From: Philhelius pedissequus
Taxonomy: Eukaryota; Arthropoda; Insecta; Diptera; Syrphidae
Direction: 5' to 3'
Length of the DNA stretch: 64,000 nucleotides
Assembly: GCA_910595825.1 (NCBI GenBank)
Contig: OU343160.1
Span: 251,441,494 to 251,505,493 of the forward strand
The notes beneath the pieces are model-generated. The model made no database searches and was not told the origin of the DNA. It worked only from the letters and a program-made list of their open reading frames with translations. Below, in pieces: positions 44,936-56,154 of the stretch. The stretch's first letter is position 1, and every line of letters begins with the position of its first letter. A program made the position numbers and the translations under genes.

Positions 44936-46791
44936 ATCCTTGCCTCACCCCTGAGGAATATTGAAACCAATTGGATTTGCTCTCACCATCCCATACTGCT
45001 GCTAGTGTATCTTCGTACATCTTTTCGATTATCCTGGCAAACTTCAGGGACATTCCTAATTCGAACAGCTTTAAAATAAGGGTTTTACGATCCACCGTAT
45101 CAAAAGCTGCCTTAAAGTCTACGAAGAACACGTAGAGTTTTTTTGTCCTGGCTCAGGACTGAATCTGCAATACTCCGTAACACAAAAATATGATCCACGG
45201 TTGAGTATCCTTGTCTAAAACCATTCTGAAATTCCTTAAACAGCTTATTTTCTTCTATCCGCGCTGTCAGTCGACGTTGCCATATTGCAGTAAAAATTTT
45301 ATACGATGAGTTAAGGAAAGAGATACCGCCACAGTTCGCAGGATCCAAAGAACATCCTTTTTTATATATGGGAAAAATCAGCGCTTCCTTAAATTGTTGA
45401 GGTACAAAACCAGATTCATAAACTTTATTGAATAAGGTAACAAGGCTTTCACACACACCATTGCCGGCATATTTATAGAATTCGGTTGGTATTCTATCGG
45501 ATCCAGCAGCTTTCCCATCCTTGAGACCACCAAATGCCAGTATTACCTCATCTTTGACTATTTCTCGATCTAGAATTTGATTTTCGACACCAGGAGCAGT
45601 ACTGAAACGATACTCGATAAACTTCTGGGTTAAGTAGACCCTTAAAATGATCACATAATTGAATTCAAAGTTCCAACAATTGCAATTTTTTTACCTTAAG
45701 CTTCCATGCTAGTTTCCAAAAGTCAGAGGATTTTTTACAGCTGACTAGTCTACTAGCTTCCCTTTCAAAATACTGTTTCTTCTTGTTTTTGAATATCTCT
45801 TTGAATGCCTTGTTTGCTTCAGTGTTTTTCTTCTTATGAAAATTATCATTAGAAGTCCTGAATATTTGCAACCACAAAAATGATTGCTGTCTTAACTAAT
45901 GACACTCAATATCTAACCACGGTTCTACAAAATTTGTACGGCCTCTTTTGCTTTGTCCCGAAACTGGGTACGCTGCTTTAATCAATTTCTACAATTGGTC
46001 CAAGCTACTTATTTGTTGCTGATTTATAAATGAGTTTTCTAGTTCACTGCGGTACTTAATTGCTTTTGACTCCGCCCAAAATAATTTGGGATGTAGTGTC
46101 AGTATTCGTTCGTCCTCACAGGTTTCAAGTTGAAAGTAGACAACAATTGGTAGATGGTCAGAATATGGTACTTTGCCGACTTCCAAATCCGTCTCGTAAG
46201 TTTTCCACTCTCCTCCAATCAGACTGTAATCAATTACTGGGATTCCTTGTTGGCCTACAAAAGTTAATTCTCCACCTTTATCCATTTTGCTAGTTCCATT
46301 TTGTATTCGCAGACCAAAAGAGTTACAAAGTTCCAATAGTTTTTTGCCACGCGGATTACACATTTTATCTTTTGATTTCCTTATAATCCCATATAGCTGA
46401 TTCGCAATTCCTTGTTCCTCACCTATACGGGCATTCAGATCTCCTATAACAATAACATTAGGGTTCTTATTCACAGCAAGCATATCTTGAAGTTTTTCAA
46501 AATCAGCTTCCCAGGATAAGTAATTCCTGTCGATGTCTTAAATTCACATTTCAAATTTGTAATCTTTCTTTTATAGCCAAAATAACAACCTCCACTAGCC
46601 CTTCCCATTGAATGATTTCTCGTTGCAGGAATCCAAATGAATTCATTGTTTTTTAATTTGTTTTCGCTTAAAGCATAATTTTCTTCAGTTAAAAACGTTT
46701 CGTATAAGAAAATAAAATCAAAATCATTTATAAAATTATAGAACTCTACATATAAAGACTTATTTGCTAGACCAGAAACATTATACGACAA
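44936..46791 (-). pseudogene. LINE ORF2, 5' half (APE endonuclease and RT start)
   Basis: Endonuclease blocks on the minus strand: MSYNVSGLANKSLYVEFYNF (46791 onward), ETFLTEENYAL, VIVIGDLNARIGEEQG (about 46450), ELTFVGQQGIPVIDYSLIGG (46280-46220) and YSDHLPIVVYF (46160-46130). This is the usual order of an APE-type nuclease that nicks the target. The RT begins with KDGKAAGSDRIPTEFYKYAG, ALIFPIYKKGCSLDPANCGG, FQNGFRQGYSTVDHIFVLRS and FFVDFKAAFDTVDRKTLIL. It runs into the LTR element exactly within R-Q-G-C. Frameshifts at about 46475, 45660 and 45120. The clade is not assigned. Confidence 0.9.
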
Positions 46792-46864
46792 TATTTTAAA
46801 TTGTTTTGTTTTAATATTTTTACAAATAGTTCTTTTCTTGAATCTAGTAGGGCAGACGGCATTA

Positions 46865-47794
46865 TTATTGAAAACTTTGTTGACTACACGACCCCAGTGG
46901 CCGCTTCACTTCATCTATCATCATCGCGCCGCTTGTGTTTAAATCTTTAATATTTAATCTACTACAATCTATTACTGCTTCATCTGTCATCGCCAGAAAT
47001 TGATTGTCACCCACAAGTTTTCGAAGTATTAACGCGCCATCCTCTCCATCGCATATCAACTTGTTGTTTACATCATAATAAAATGTTTTTTCATCCACTA
47101 ATAAGGAGTTTCCTTTCATCTGAGTTTTCAAATTGCTTTTCCTATTGATTTCAGCTTTTAGTTTAAGCAGCCGCCTTCTCCTCTCTCTACTTGCAGCTGG
47201 ATAATCCCTGTGCATTGATACACCGACTTGTCTCAGCCTGCTTGTCGAATTTAAGATCTTTCTCACATCATCCCTGTCGTGCACCTCCACAATAATATTT
47301 GCAGTAGTGTTAATCCTGGAACGTAAAGCTCTTGCACCTGCGATGGCAGCAGGATCGTTGCTTTGCAGCAGCTCCAAACATAATTTTCTCGCCTTCTCGA
47401 CAGGATTCATGCTATCGTTAGTAGGCATATGTACAACATTCTTTTCAGTCGACTTTTTCTCTAAGAGTTCTACCTGTCGCTCCAAGAAGTTACATCGATC
47501 TTCCATATGTTTTAATTGCTTTTGTAAAGTGAAATTCGTTTGGTGCAATGTCTGTATCTCTGCATGGACGCCATCAATGTCCGACTTGGTGGGGAAATTT
47601 TTAAGTTTCTCGTCAAATAGCTGTGCCATCGTACCTAGTAACAATGATTTCAGTTCAGTAACAGCCATACTTCCAACCTCCGCGGTCAGCTCAGATGCCT
47701 GCTCTACCACTTGTTGGCTACTGCCAGAATTTGGATCTGTAGGGTTCTCCATTGATTTTCGTTGCCTTTTCGCACTGGAAATTGTATCCGCCAT
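46865..47794 (-). CDS. LINE ORF1 protein (309 aa, coiled coil plus RNA-binding-type C-terminal half)
   Basis: It starts MADTISSAKRQRKSMENPTD. Residues about 73-115 form a heptad-like coiled coil (IQTLHQTNFTLQKQLKHMED, then LERQVELLEKK). Residues 130-255 (ARALRSRINTTANIIVEVHD, ILNSTSRLRQVGVSMHRDYP) look like the RRM-like plus C-terminal domain seen in LINE ORF1 proteins that trimerise and coat the element RNA. It is uninterrupted, unlike the neighbouring ORF2. It lies 73 bp upstream of the first ORF2 frame on the same strand. Confidence 0.75.
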   Translation of the reverse strand: MADTISSAKRQRKSMENPTDPNSGSSQQVVEQASELTAEVGSMAVTELKSLLLGTMAQLFDEKLKNFPTKSDIDGVHAEIQTLHQTNFTLQKQLKHMEDRCNFLERQVELLEKKSTEKNVVHMPTNDSMNPVEKARKLCLELLQSNDPAAIAGARALRSRINTTANIIVEVHDRDDVRKILNSTSRLRQVGVSMHRDYPAASRERRRRLLKLKAEINRKSNLKTQMKGNSLLVDEKTFYYDVNNKLICDGEDGALILRKLVGDNQFLAMTDEAVIDCSRLNIKDLNTSGAMMIDEVKRPLGSCSQQSFQ

Positions 47795-48049
47795 ATTTAC
47801 ATGGTCTTTTTTTTGCAGGAGTACGTTGCAGGTTGCCTATCATTTTTATTTATTAGATTTTAAAGAATATTCCAGTTGACTCACGTATTCTTTGATGCCA
47901 AATTAATCAGAATATTTTGGTTTTTCTACGTAAAATTGTTTTGTAATTTTTTTTTTGTGAAAAACTAGTTAATTTTCAAAATTATATGGGAGCTTGCTTA
48001 AAAAGAGGCTAAATGTCAGTATAACAGATAGATTCAAGGAAAAAAGTAT
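47795..48049. other. LINE 5' end and junction with the CACTA-like relic
   Basis: It contains a T8 run and AT-rich sequence. The LINE 5' boundary probably lies here, but no target duplication could be matched with the 28.6-28.9-kb side. Confidence 0.4.
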
Positions 48050-50640
48050 AAAACCTACTATTAATTCAGCTTAGAAAAAAATAATACACTGAATTGTTGT
48101 ATGGAAAACTCAGAAACATTGATAAGTGATATTCCTGAAAACGAAACGGTAGAAACCAAAGAAATAGGAATATAAAACTGTCTTAATAAACTGTTCACTT
48201 CCACTACGCGTTTTGTATTAAAAATGCACGATAACAATAGTTTTTCAAGAAAGAATCTTTTACAAGTTCAGGAAGATATACAAAAAAGTATCTTAGATCC
48301 TATGCTTGACTTATTTAGGTCATTTTCGAACAAAAATCTGGTATAAAGAAACATTAACGTTAATAATGAACTTGTCAGTCTAATATCGAAATGTCGCAAC
48401 CCATCTTATCATTGCAATACCGAATATAAACTATTTGATTGGCTTCAAAATGGAGATATTTTGGGCAGTTTAAATTAATTTTCAGTAAGCAATGAAATCG
48501 GTAGAGTTTTTAAGAATGGATGTCTTGCGTATGATGAAAAAAACATTAAGGGGATCTTGATGCCATTAAAATTAAAAAAAAAAAAATTTGAGGTCGGAAA
48601 CATCTTGAATAAAACAATACGTCATATTGAAATATTAAGTAAAGAAAATAAACTGTCAAATTTTGTTCAAGGTGACCTTTGGAAGAAAAAAACCTAAAAA
48701 ATATCCGGGGAAAATACTAATTCCATACTTTTTATACACCGACGACTTCGAAATTAACAACCCATTAAGCTCTCACGCAGGCGTCCACTCGATCTGTTAC
48801 ATCTACTATTCATAATCCTTGTGTTCCTATGAAAGAATCAAAGGTAGATAGCGTTTTCTTAGCTGGAATTCTTAAGTCAAGAGATCTGACATCATTCGGC
48901 AATGAAAATTGGTTTCAATCTTAAATAAAATAATTAAAAAGTCTTGAAATTGATGGTGTTGAAATAAATTCATACGACGGCGACGCACGGGGCGAAAATA
49001 AAAGTACATTTCATCTTAGGTTTTGTGTTAGGAGATAATTTGGGCTTAAACAGTTTTGGATTTTAATAAATCATTTTTAAGCAACTCCTTTTGTAGGTTT
49101 TGTAAAGTAAAAAAGTTGGAAACGAAGTCGTTAACAATCGAACGAGATGATATGTTGAGAAATCGTTCAAACTACGAAAAAGATGTACTTCTTAATAACC
49201 CTTCGTAAACGGGTATACAAGACAATTCTCAATTAAAAGAAACTCCATCGTTTCATGTCGTTGAAAATTTTTGCGTTGACCTTATGCACCATATTTTCGA
49301 AGGGGTTTGCCATTACGACATTTGCCACGTAATCGAATATTTTATTAACAAAGCTTCATATTTTAACTTAGAAACCCTTAATTCACGAAAACAAACATTT
49401 CAGTATGGTGCAATAGAGATTGACAATATGTCAGGTGAAATAAAAATTGCTCAGATAAAAAATAAACATCTAAAAATGACAGCGCGAGAAATGATGACGT
49501 TTATTTCATTCTTTCACCTAATGATTGAAGATTTAGTGCCACATGATGATGAAGTGTGGCAATTCCTCCTTAATGTAATTGAAATAATTGATTTATTACT
49601 TGCATTTGAAATTTGCGATGAAATTATCCCAATGTTATGAAAAAAAAATTGAAAGTCACAACCGAGATTATGTTCGCCTTTTTAATGATACCCTACAACC
49701 AAGGCATCATAATTTAACGCACTATCCTACTGTTATAAGACAATCAGGGTCTGTTAGTAGCTTTTGATGTTTTAAGTTCGAAGCTAAACACAAGGAATTT
49801 AAGTTTTATTCCCATGCTATCACGTCTCGTAAGAACATTTGTTTGACTCTAGCCAAAAAATATCAACTTAAAACAGCATTCAAGTTGTTAAACAATATTT
49901 ATAATATTTCTACCTGTTACTTTGAAGTTTATGACAAACATAAAATCGTAACTGATTTTAAGAATATGATATCTGAAATGCTTAGAGCCCCAAAAACACA
50001 GTTTGAATTTTATTCTAAAGCAGAAATCGAAGGCTACAAATACCAACCAAAATTTTACATAGCACGTTTCATAACTGACATTGAGTTATATATTATAGTT
50101 GATATTGATCTTTAGAGAACAAATACCGTTATTTTGTTTTGCCAAAAACTAAATAGAATTCAGTACAATCCCAGTATATTATCTTTTGAAGTTGACGAAA
50201 AACAGTTGGGTTCTTTTTCTATCATTTTTAACAAAGATATTGTTGGGCCACCAATTAATTTAATAAAAACTGCTACAGCAAAAGTATTTTAAGAGTTAAG
50301 GAGTATTATTTTTCAAAATAAAATTTGGATATTTTTTATTCAAATTTCATTTCAAATCCATTAATTAATTTAGGTAGTTAATTTTTTTAAAATGTTGTTG
50401 ATATATTGATATGTATATCTGAATAATTGTAAACAATAGGTCGAATCATTTAAAGAAAATAAAAAAAAAGCCAAACCATAATTTTGAGTTTGAGGAAGAG
50501 ATGCTAGGTGTCGATCGGGTCGATGAAGAGGATGTCAATGTATTGGAAGACGATGAAATTGGTTTGAGTTCAACCAAGGAAGGCATAAAAGTTAAATTAT
50601 CTGTTATATGTGAAAAACAAATCTGTAAATAGTTGTTTCT
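48050..50640 (+). pseudogene. CACTA-like transposon protein, decayed (outer layer of the nest)
   Basis: Best-preserved blocks: FILGFVLGDNLGLNSFGF (about 49010-49065), then in frame 49284-49640 MHHIFEGVCHYDICHVIEYF, ASYFNLETLNSRKQTFQYGA and MTFISFFHLMIEDLVPHDDE. Further on, LQPRHHNLTHYPTVIRQSG and FKFEAKHKEFKFYSHAITSR (about 49690-49830), then LAKKYQLKTAFKLL in the frame 49843-50115. The H-Y-P and F-E-A-K-H series matches large uncharacterised arthropod proteins that I associate with CACTA (En/Spm)-type transposons; that family name is from memory. Stops and shifts occur throughout. The zinc-finger start is probably at 28443-28640. Confidence 0.6.
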
Positions 50641-50669
50641 CCGATGTGGATTAATGGCTTTTTTTATCG

Positions 50670-50729
50670 TGTGACGTCAATAAAATAAGACAAAAATGAA
50701 GTGTCTTAATCTTGTTTCCTTTGATTCAT
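50670..50729 (+). repeat. Single arm of the hairpin repeat at 53307-53469
   Basis: GTGACGTCAATAAAATAAGA and the following 40 bases match the right arm at 53417-53476 with few differences, including the TTTGATTCAT/TTTATTCAT flank. It is the same orientation as that right arm. No opposite arm is present here. Confidence 0.8.
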
Positions 50730-50964
50730 ATTGTCAAACTATGAGGAGGATACAATTCATGTCGTCACGTTATGTTTAATTTATAGATAAAGTAATTGAA
50801 AATCAATTAGCATCAATATTATTTTCTTAAATCTCGTCGTGAAAAGATTCATCCCATTGAATTGTGAATTTTTAACAGTGAATCTTGTCTTATTTTCTTG
50901 AGCATTGTGAATCATTTCTTTTGCCAAATCTCCGATAAAATTGTCGGTCCATTGCCACTTGTGT

Positions 50965-51400
50965 AACGATTATATAACTACTAAATTTTTGTGGCAGGCC
51001 CACTTACAAACGTGGTCCAAATTGCTGAACCATTAAAAGTGATGTTTGACAGTTTGATAAATAAATAAATAAATAGACCCGAAAACCCTGCTGTCATTCG
51101 CATTTGCCTACACGAGTAAATTTTCCGTTCATCGTCAAATAGACACATTGATAAAAAACGCACACAAGAATCATTTCTGTTCATCTTTCTATAGACACAT
51201 AGATAACAAAGGCTTAGTAATTAATTTTTTCTGTTTAAAATTTCACATTTATACATGGATTGAGTGCCAAATGTACAAATACAATAATGTACAAAAATGG
51301 GTTTTGGGGGGTGAAACGTACAAAATTTTCCAATTTTGGTATGACTTATTTGTGTTTGACAGTATGTTTGACGAATGTGAACCAATATATACAGTAAGTC
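50965..51400 (+). repeat. Dispersed repeat family D, copy 1
   Basis: It shares blocks such as AGACACATTGATA, CGCACACAAGAATC, TAGACACATAGA, ACAAATACAATAATGTA and ATGGGTTTTGGGGGG with 54890-55190, in the same order and orientation. The two copies diverge at their edges. No ORF is shared between them. Class unknown. Confidence 0.8.
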
Positions 51401-51426
51401 CTCCATCCCAACCACAATCCAATCTA

Positions 51427-52365
51427 AACGGTGATTTTTTAAGAGCTTGGTTTTCGAAAATTCAAAAAAACACAGAAACTTGTAAAAAGTGAATGAAATT
51501 TTTATTTGGATCGATAAATCAATTTCTGCCATTTACTTTTTAAAAATAATTTCACTTAAATGTTGCCCGCGGCTACGCTTCAGGCGGTCCATTCTGAAGG
51601 TCCAATTTTGGCAAACTTTTTCACACATTTCGGCCGGAATCTCACCAATGACGCGTTCAATGTTGGCTTCCAAGGCAGCAATCGTGTTTGGCTTGTCCCC
51701 ATAGACAATGGACTTAACATAGCCCCACAAAAAATAGTCTAACGGGGTCAAATCACATGATCTTGGTGGAAAATTGACTGCGCCAAAACGTGAGATCAAC
51801 TGCTCACCAAATTCGCCTCTCAATTGATGCATGGTTTCGCGTGCAGTGTTGCATGTGGCACCGTCCTGTTGGAACCACATGTCGACCGAGTTCAATTCTT
51901 GCATTTTCGGCAAAAAAAAATCTGTTATCATCGAACGGTACTTCTCCAGTTCTCCATTGACCGTAACCCTAAGGCCTTCATCGTCCTTGAAGAAGTACGG
52001 CCCAATAATGCCGCCTGCCCATAAACCGCACCAAACAGTGCATTTTTCGGGATGCATTGGTAACTGCTGAATTGCCTCTGGCTGCTCTTCACTCCAAATA
52101 CGGCAATTCTGCTTATTCACGTATCCATTTAGCCAAAGATGAGCCTCGTCGCTGAAACGGACGTAGCTTGCGAAACACATTTTTTACTGAGCACGAATTT
52201 TGATAATAAATTTCAATAATTTGCAAACGTTGTTCAGGCGTAAGTCTATTCATGATGAAATGGCAAACAATACTGAATCGAAGTGTCAAATTTTCGTGGA
52301 ATTTGTCATGTGTGATCTGTCAAAAATATAAACGTCAAAAACCAAGTAGCAAAAAAATCACCCGT
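51427..52365 (-). mobile_element. Mariner-like element, family B (DD41D type), 939 bp
   Basis: The termini are AACGGTGATTTTTTAAGAGC at the left and the reverse complement of a matching block at the right (CCAAGTAGCAAAAAAATCAC then CCGT). TA occurs on both sides (51425-51426 and 52366-52367). The gene runs on the minus strand. The 328-bp copy at 24171-24498 is a deletion derivative of this family. The ends differ from family A, so at least two related families have been active in this genome. Confidence 0.92.
51533..52253 (-). pseudogene. Mariner-like transposase, family B, internally deleted
   Basis: The first part, from an ATG at 52253, gives MNRLTPEQRLQIIEIYYQNS and then VKNVFRKL, a helix-turn-helix. 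About 110 residues between this and the catalytic domain are missing and the frame changes. The rest (52180-51533, 215 codons open) has RFSDEAHLWLNGYVNKQNCR (first Asp), MWFQQDGATCNTARE (second Asp) and FPPRSCDLTPLDYFLWGYV. The last Asp of that block lies with 41 residues between it and the second Asp. The end is LKRSRGQHLSEIIFKK. The catalytic triad is complete but most of the DNA-binding region is gone, so the product would not be a working transposase. Confidence 0.9.
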
Positions 52366-53148
52366 TACAAGCAATGCATTTTTACTCACTGGGCAGATAC
52401 CTCTGCAATTTTTCAACTTGAGAAATTTTGTCTACCCCGCCACCGCATACGAGTTAAAAATCGCTAAATGAAATTGTATGATGTAAACGCAGTCAACCCA
52501 GGCGAAATATCGATTACGATATTTCACTCTAGAAGATAAGGAGATAAAAAGTGAGAGTATGAATTTTTATTAATTGGTTGATGGATTAAATAAACAAAAA
52601 TAATTTTTGCTTGTGCTTTTGAGAGACGAAAACATGGATTTGTTGGTGTCAAAACGAATTTGAAATCTTGACCCTAGGCCTCCACTTGAAATAAATGATT
52701 GCAAGAAATGTGTCATGTAGTCAATATTTCTTTTGGAGGCCCCTTATGTCTGGATTTTTTTTTATTTTATTTTTAGACATAAGAGTCTGTATTTATTTCT
52801 TGTCTTCGCAGAAGAAATAAGCGGAGAAATTAAATTTGACGTTTCATGACATCCCACATAAATCGTGCAGATGAGACAGGTTATACCTATTCTAAAGTAC
52901 ATACATAAAGTAGGGTATATATTATCGAACGTGCGTGACGTTCTTGTAGGATATCGAACATGCGTGAAAAGTTTCGGGTACACATTTATCAGTTTTGTTG
53001 TCCGTCCGCCAAAAAAATTTTCATTTTCAATCCAAGATCTAGCTCAATAAACACATCAAAATATTTTTCTTATTCCATACTGACAAAGATTCAAAAATGA
53101 ACTAACAACAAAAATACTTGTTGAATGTTGTTCGATGAATGATGTGCA
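52366..53148. other. No gene recognised
   Basis: AT-rich. Related short blocks ATTATCGAACGTGCGTG and ATATCGAACATGCGTG lie at about 52921 and 52953. No coding signal. Confidence 0.4.
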
Positions 53149-53282
53149 TACACATTATCGATCAAGAAAGCTTCCTGACAGGCAATATCAAAACATTTTG
53201 TGAGCAGTACTACATGTGTGTCATGCCATCATGCAAACTATCGATCGTGAACAAAACTGTCACGCAGGTTCGATAATGTGTA
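53149..53282. repeat. 134-bp segment bounded by 13-bp perfect inverted repeats
   Basis: TACACATTATCGA at 53149-53161 and its exact reverse complement at 53270-53282. The size and terminal position suggest a MITE. No target duplication is evident. Confidence 0.6.
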
Positions 53283-53306
53283 CCTTACTTAAAGCGCCCA
53301 TTAATC

Positions 53307-53469
53307 AAAGAAAAGAAGATTACGACACTTCTTTTTTGTCTTATTTTATTGACGTCACCAGAGATCAAAATCCATTATTCCACAAACCGCAACAATTTGC
53401 AGATTTTTGATTTCTGGTGCCGTCAATAAAATAAGAAAAACAAAGAAGTGTCGTCATCTTGTTTTCTTT
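53307..53469. repeat. 163-bp hairpin repeat with 64-bp arms
   Basis: The left arm (53307-53370) and right arm (53404-53469) are reverse complements, about 88% by eye. Both contain TTATTTTATTGACG(T/G)CACCAG or its complement. The loop is about 33 bp. The arm centre includes a TGACGTCA palindrome in the left arm (GACGGCAC on the right). A single arm recurs at 50670-50729. No coding potential. Confidence 0.85.
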
Positions 53470-53874
53470 TATTCATGTAAGGCGCTTAGCTCTTCTTGGA
53501 GAAGAATGAAATTTCACGATTTATTTTTGCCAACATAGCAAAGAAATATAAATTTTTAGTAGTAGTGCCTACAATTATGACCGACATAAATATTTTAATG
53601 GAGTCGCGCCTGAAAGTTTACTACGTACATTGCGGGTAAAACAATGTCTATGGACTGCCATCTGACGTGCAACGACTGATATGTATGTATCTGCATTATG
53701 CTACTCGCTGAGGATTTCTTTTGTTGGTACGATTGTTTGTGGATTCTCATTCTGTAGGTATAGCTAAATGAATTGTGTGTGTATATTCAATGAGAAATTA
53801 TTTTTTTTTGTTGCTTTGTTTGTTTTTGATTATTTTTTTGTGTAGGTGTGATTGCGATTTTTTGTTGGTAGTTT
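53470..53874. other. No gene recognised
   Basis: Short spacer before the 53.9-kb element. T-rich near 53800. Nothing supported. Confidence 0.4.
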
Positions 53875-54889
53875 CCCAGTAGGAAATTTCGACATCAATG
53901 AATTTTTTTGGTGAATTCATCAATGGATTCATCGACTATTTCCATCGATGAGTAGTATGTTATGATTTCATAAGAAATCGGTTACGCATTTTTTAATCAG
54001 TTAACTAAATTCAAATGAATTGAATGCTTACAATTCACTACATTTTCAGTTACTAAATCATAAACGATGATTCCACTGATGAAGGATAATGCATAGGTTC
54101 ATGAGTTCGCAAACGATGTTTGGTTTTCTGCGGTGAGGTGGTTGTCTTGTTTTTTTCCCGAGAACAACAAAATGCAAACAAAAAAGCCTTAAAAAAAAGA
54201 AGGTTTTATCTACCATGAGAAGAGCGACGAAAATTGCCTTTTTTCTACCTGCCCCGAGAAATGCGCTCAGCAGTCAGTGTTCGCTGGTCATGGCATGAGT
54301 TCGTGGGTTTTTTTAGAGAAATTGAAAAAAACATACAAACCTGAAATTCCAGTTTTGTTCGTGATCTTTGTCATAATTTAACACAGCAACAGAAGTTTAT
54401 TTTTTTTATCAAAATCTTTTTTTTGTTCAGTAAGTGTATTGAGTCAGCTGTAAGGTTTCAATTATTAACCTTAGGATATTTGGCGACTGGTAGGTATTTC
54501 TTCGATTTTATTCAAAACAAAATTTAAGAACGCCAATATTTCTTTTAGCGCATTATACCTACTCAATACGTGATGCTGGCGACTGAAAGTGCAAAACCTA
54601 CGCAGCAGAATTAACAAAATGAATTGCCAAGACCGGCATCAGATCAAATTTAAAAGAATCAATTATTGATAAGGTTAACTTTCGCATCAAGATTTTATCA
54701 AGAGTATATATTAATTATTATTAGCTAAACGTATTTTTTTTTCTTAATTGAATGTTTATATTATTGAATAATCGTCGAATTAAATTAATAAAATAATGTT
54801 TGGGGGTGTAACATACATATACAATGTTTCTGTTTCCTTAAAAAAAACATATTTCCTCTTTCACAGAAAACTGACACCATAAACTAATA

Positions 54890-55190
54890 ATGTAAAGACC
54901 GGAAACCTCTGCTTTCATTTGACATTTGCCTACAAGCTGAAACACGCACACAAGTAACATTTCTGTTCCTCTTCCAATAGACACATTGATAGAAACGCAC
55001 ACAAGAATCTTTTCTGTTCCTCTTGCTATAGACACATAGACAACACAGCCCTAGTAATTTGTGTTTGTTTTGCTTTTCGATTTCCCATCTATTCATGGAT
55101 AGAGTTTCAAAGCTACAAATACAATAATGTAAACAAATGGGTTTTGGGGGGATCGAAGGTTTCCGATCTTAGTATGGCTTATTTGTGACT
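54890..55190 (+). repeat. Dispersed repeat family D, copy 2
   Basis: Second copy of the repeat at 50965-51400. It carries a local duplication of the CGCACACAAG...TTTCTGTTCCTCTT block (about 54950 and 54990). It lies inside the inverted-repeat element 53875-55642, so it may be part of that element's normal content or an insertion into it. Confidence 0.78.
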
Positions 55191-55199
55191 GACACTTTC

Positions 55200-55510
55200 A
55201 TGTTAGTTAATGTTTACAAAATGAGGAAAAAAAGAAATAGGTATCATACGAGCTTTACTAAGTGATTTCATAATTGAACATTCATGGCACTTTTCATCAT
55301 ATAAAATTCATATCCGAATAAACGACTTACATTAACAAAGTGAATGAACATTCATGCCATTTTTCACCTGCTGAATAAGCAACTCCAAGTTAACTAGTGA
55401 TTTCACAACTTACCGTTCATGCCATTTTTGATCACATATAATTTGCTTATGAATAAACTAGTTAACTCTACTTCGTGATTTCACCGTTAAATATTCACCC
55501 CGAAAATCAC
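55200..55510. repeat. Short imperfect tandem array (three to four units)
   Basis: Units share AGTGATTTCA(C/T)A, TTCATG(C/G)CA(T/C)TTTT and a YGAATAAAC block. Unit length varies from about 60 to 80 bp. Copies start near 55259, 55340, 55397 and 55476. No coding signal. Confidence 0.65.
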
Positions 55511-55642
55511 TTGGTGAACGCCTATGACAGCCCCATGTTAAATTCATCGATGTTTTCATACCAAATTCATGAGGTGTAGCTTCCACTCATTGATGAAATA
55601 GTTAGTGATCCATGCATGAATTTTTTGAAATTTTTTACTGGG

Positions 55643-56154
55643 TTTTGTTGATGTTCCTATACAATTAACACTAGTGTATATTGTGCTGTATTAATGTGTG
55701 TAATGTTTAAGTTGATGGTCTCGTTGCCAAAGCTTCAGTAGGTTTTTCGTAGATTTATATAGGTATACGGAGTAGCATAATGTATGTTATTTAAAATTAC
55801 TGAACTATGAATCAAAGCTCGAACGACGCGACGGTGACGTTTTTTAATTGGAAGGGTCGTTATGGGCGATGTATTAATGCAAGTTCGGGGCTGGTATCAA
55901 AAAATGTCAACCTCATTGTTCTTTGACCGGTTTCCATGAAATTGAAGTATGTTTTAGCTGGCATAGAATTATGAAAGAAAAAATTGTTTTCAAATCAGGG
56001 AACTTTCACTTCTAGCGCGTGTACATAAGTACACACACTCTTTTTTTTATATGACTGCTGTCTTCTCCCATATCTAAATAAAGATCACTATAACAAAATC
56101 ATAAAAAAACAATACCTGCCTAGGAGTGATGGGACGCAAAAAAAATGAAAAGAA
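55643..56154. other. No gene recognised
   Basis: Spacer of about 0.5 kb. A stretch of A8 at about 56140 is the only low-complexity feature. Confidence 0.4.

Larger units (their letters stand above)
53875..55642. mobile_element. 1.8-kb non-autonomous element with CCCAGTARRAAATTTC ends
   Basis: The left end is CCCAGTAGGAAATTTC (53875-53890) and the right end GAAATTTTTTACTGGG (55627-55642): inverted, 14 of 16 matching. Inside both ends come ATTCAT/ATGAAT-rich blocks with GGTGAATTCATCAATGG and its relatives in opposite orientation. No transposase ORF. It contains repeat D copy 2 and a short tandem array. No target duplication identified. The class may be a foldback-type DNA transposon. Confidence 0.6.

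Noticed and set aside
47307..47879. 190-codon plus-strand ORF
   Set aside because: Complement of the LINE ORF1; Cys/Ser/Phe-rich antisense shadow.
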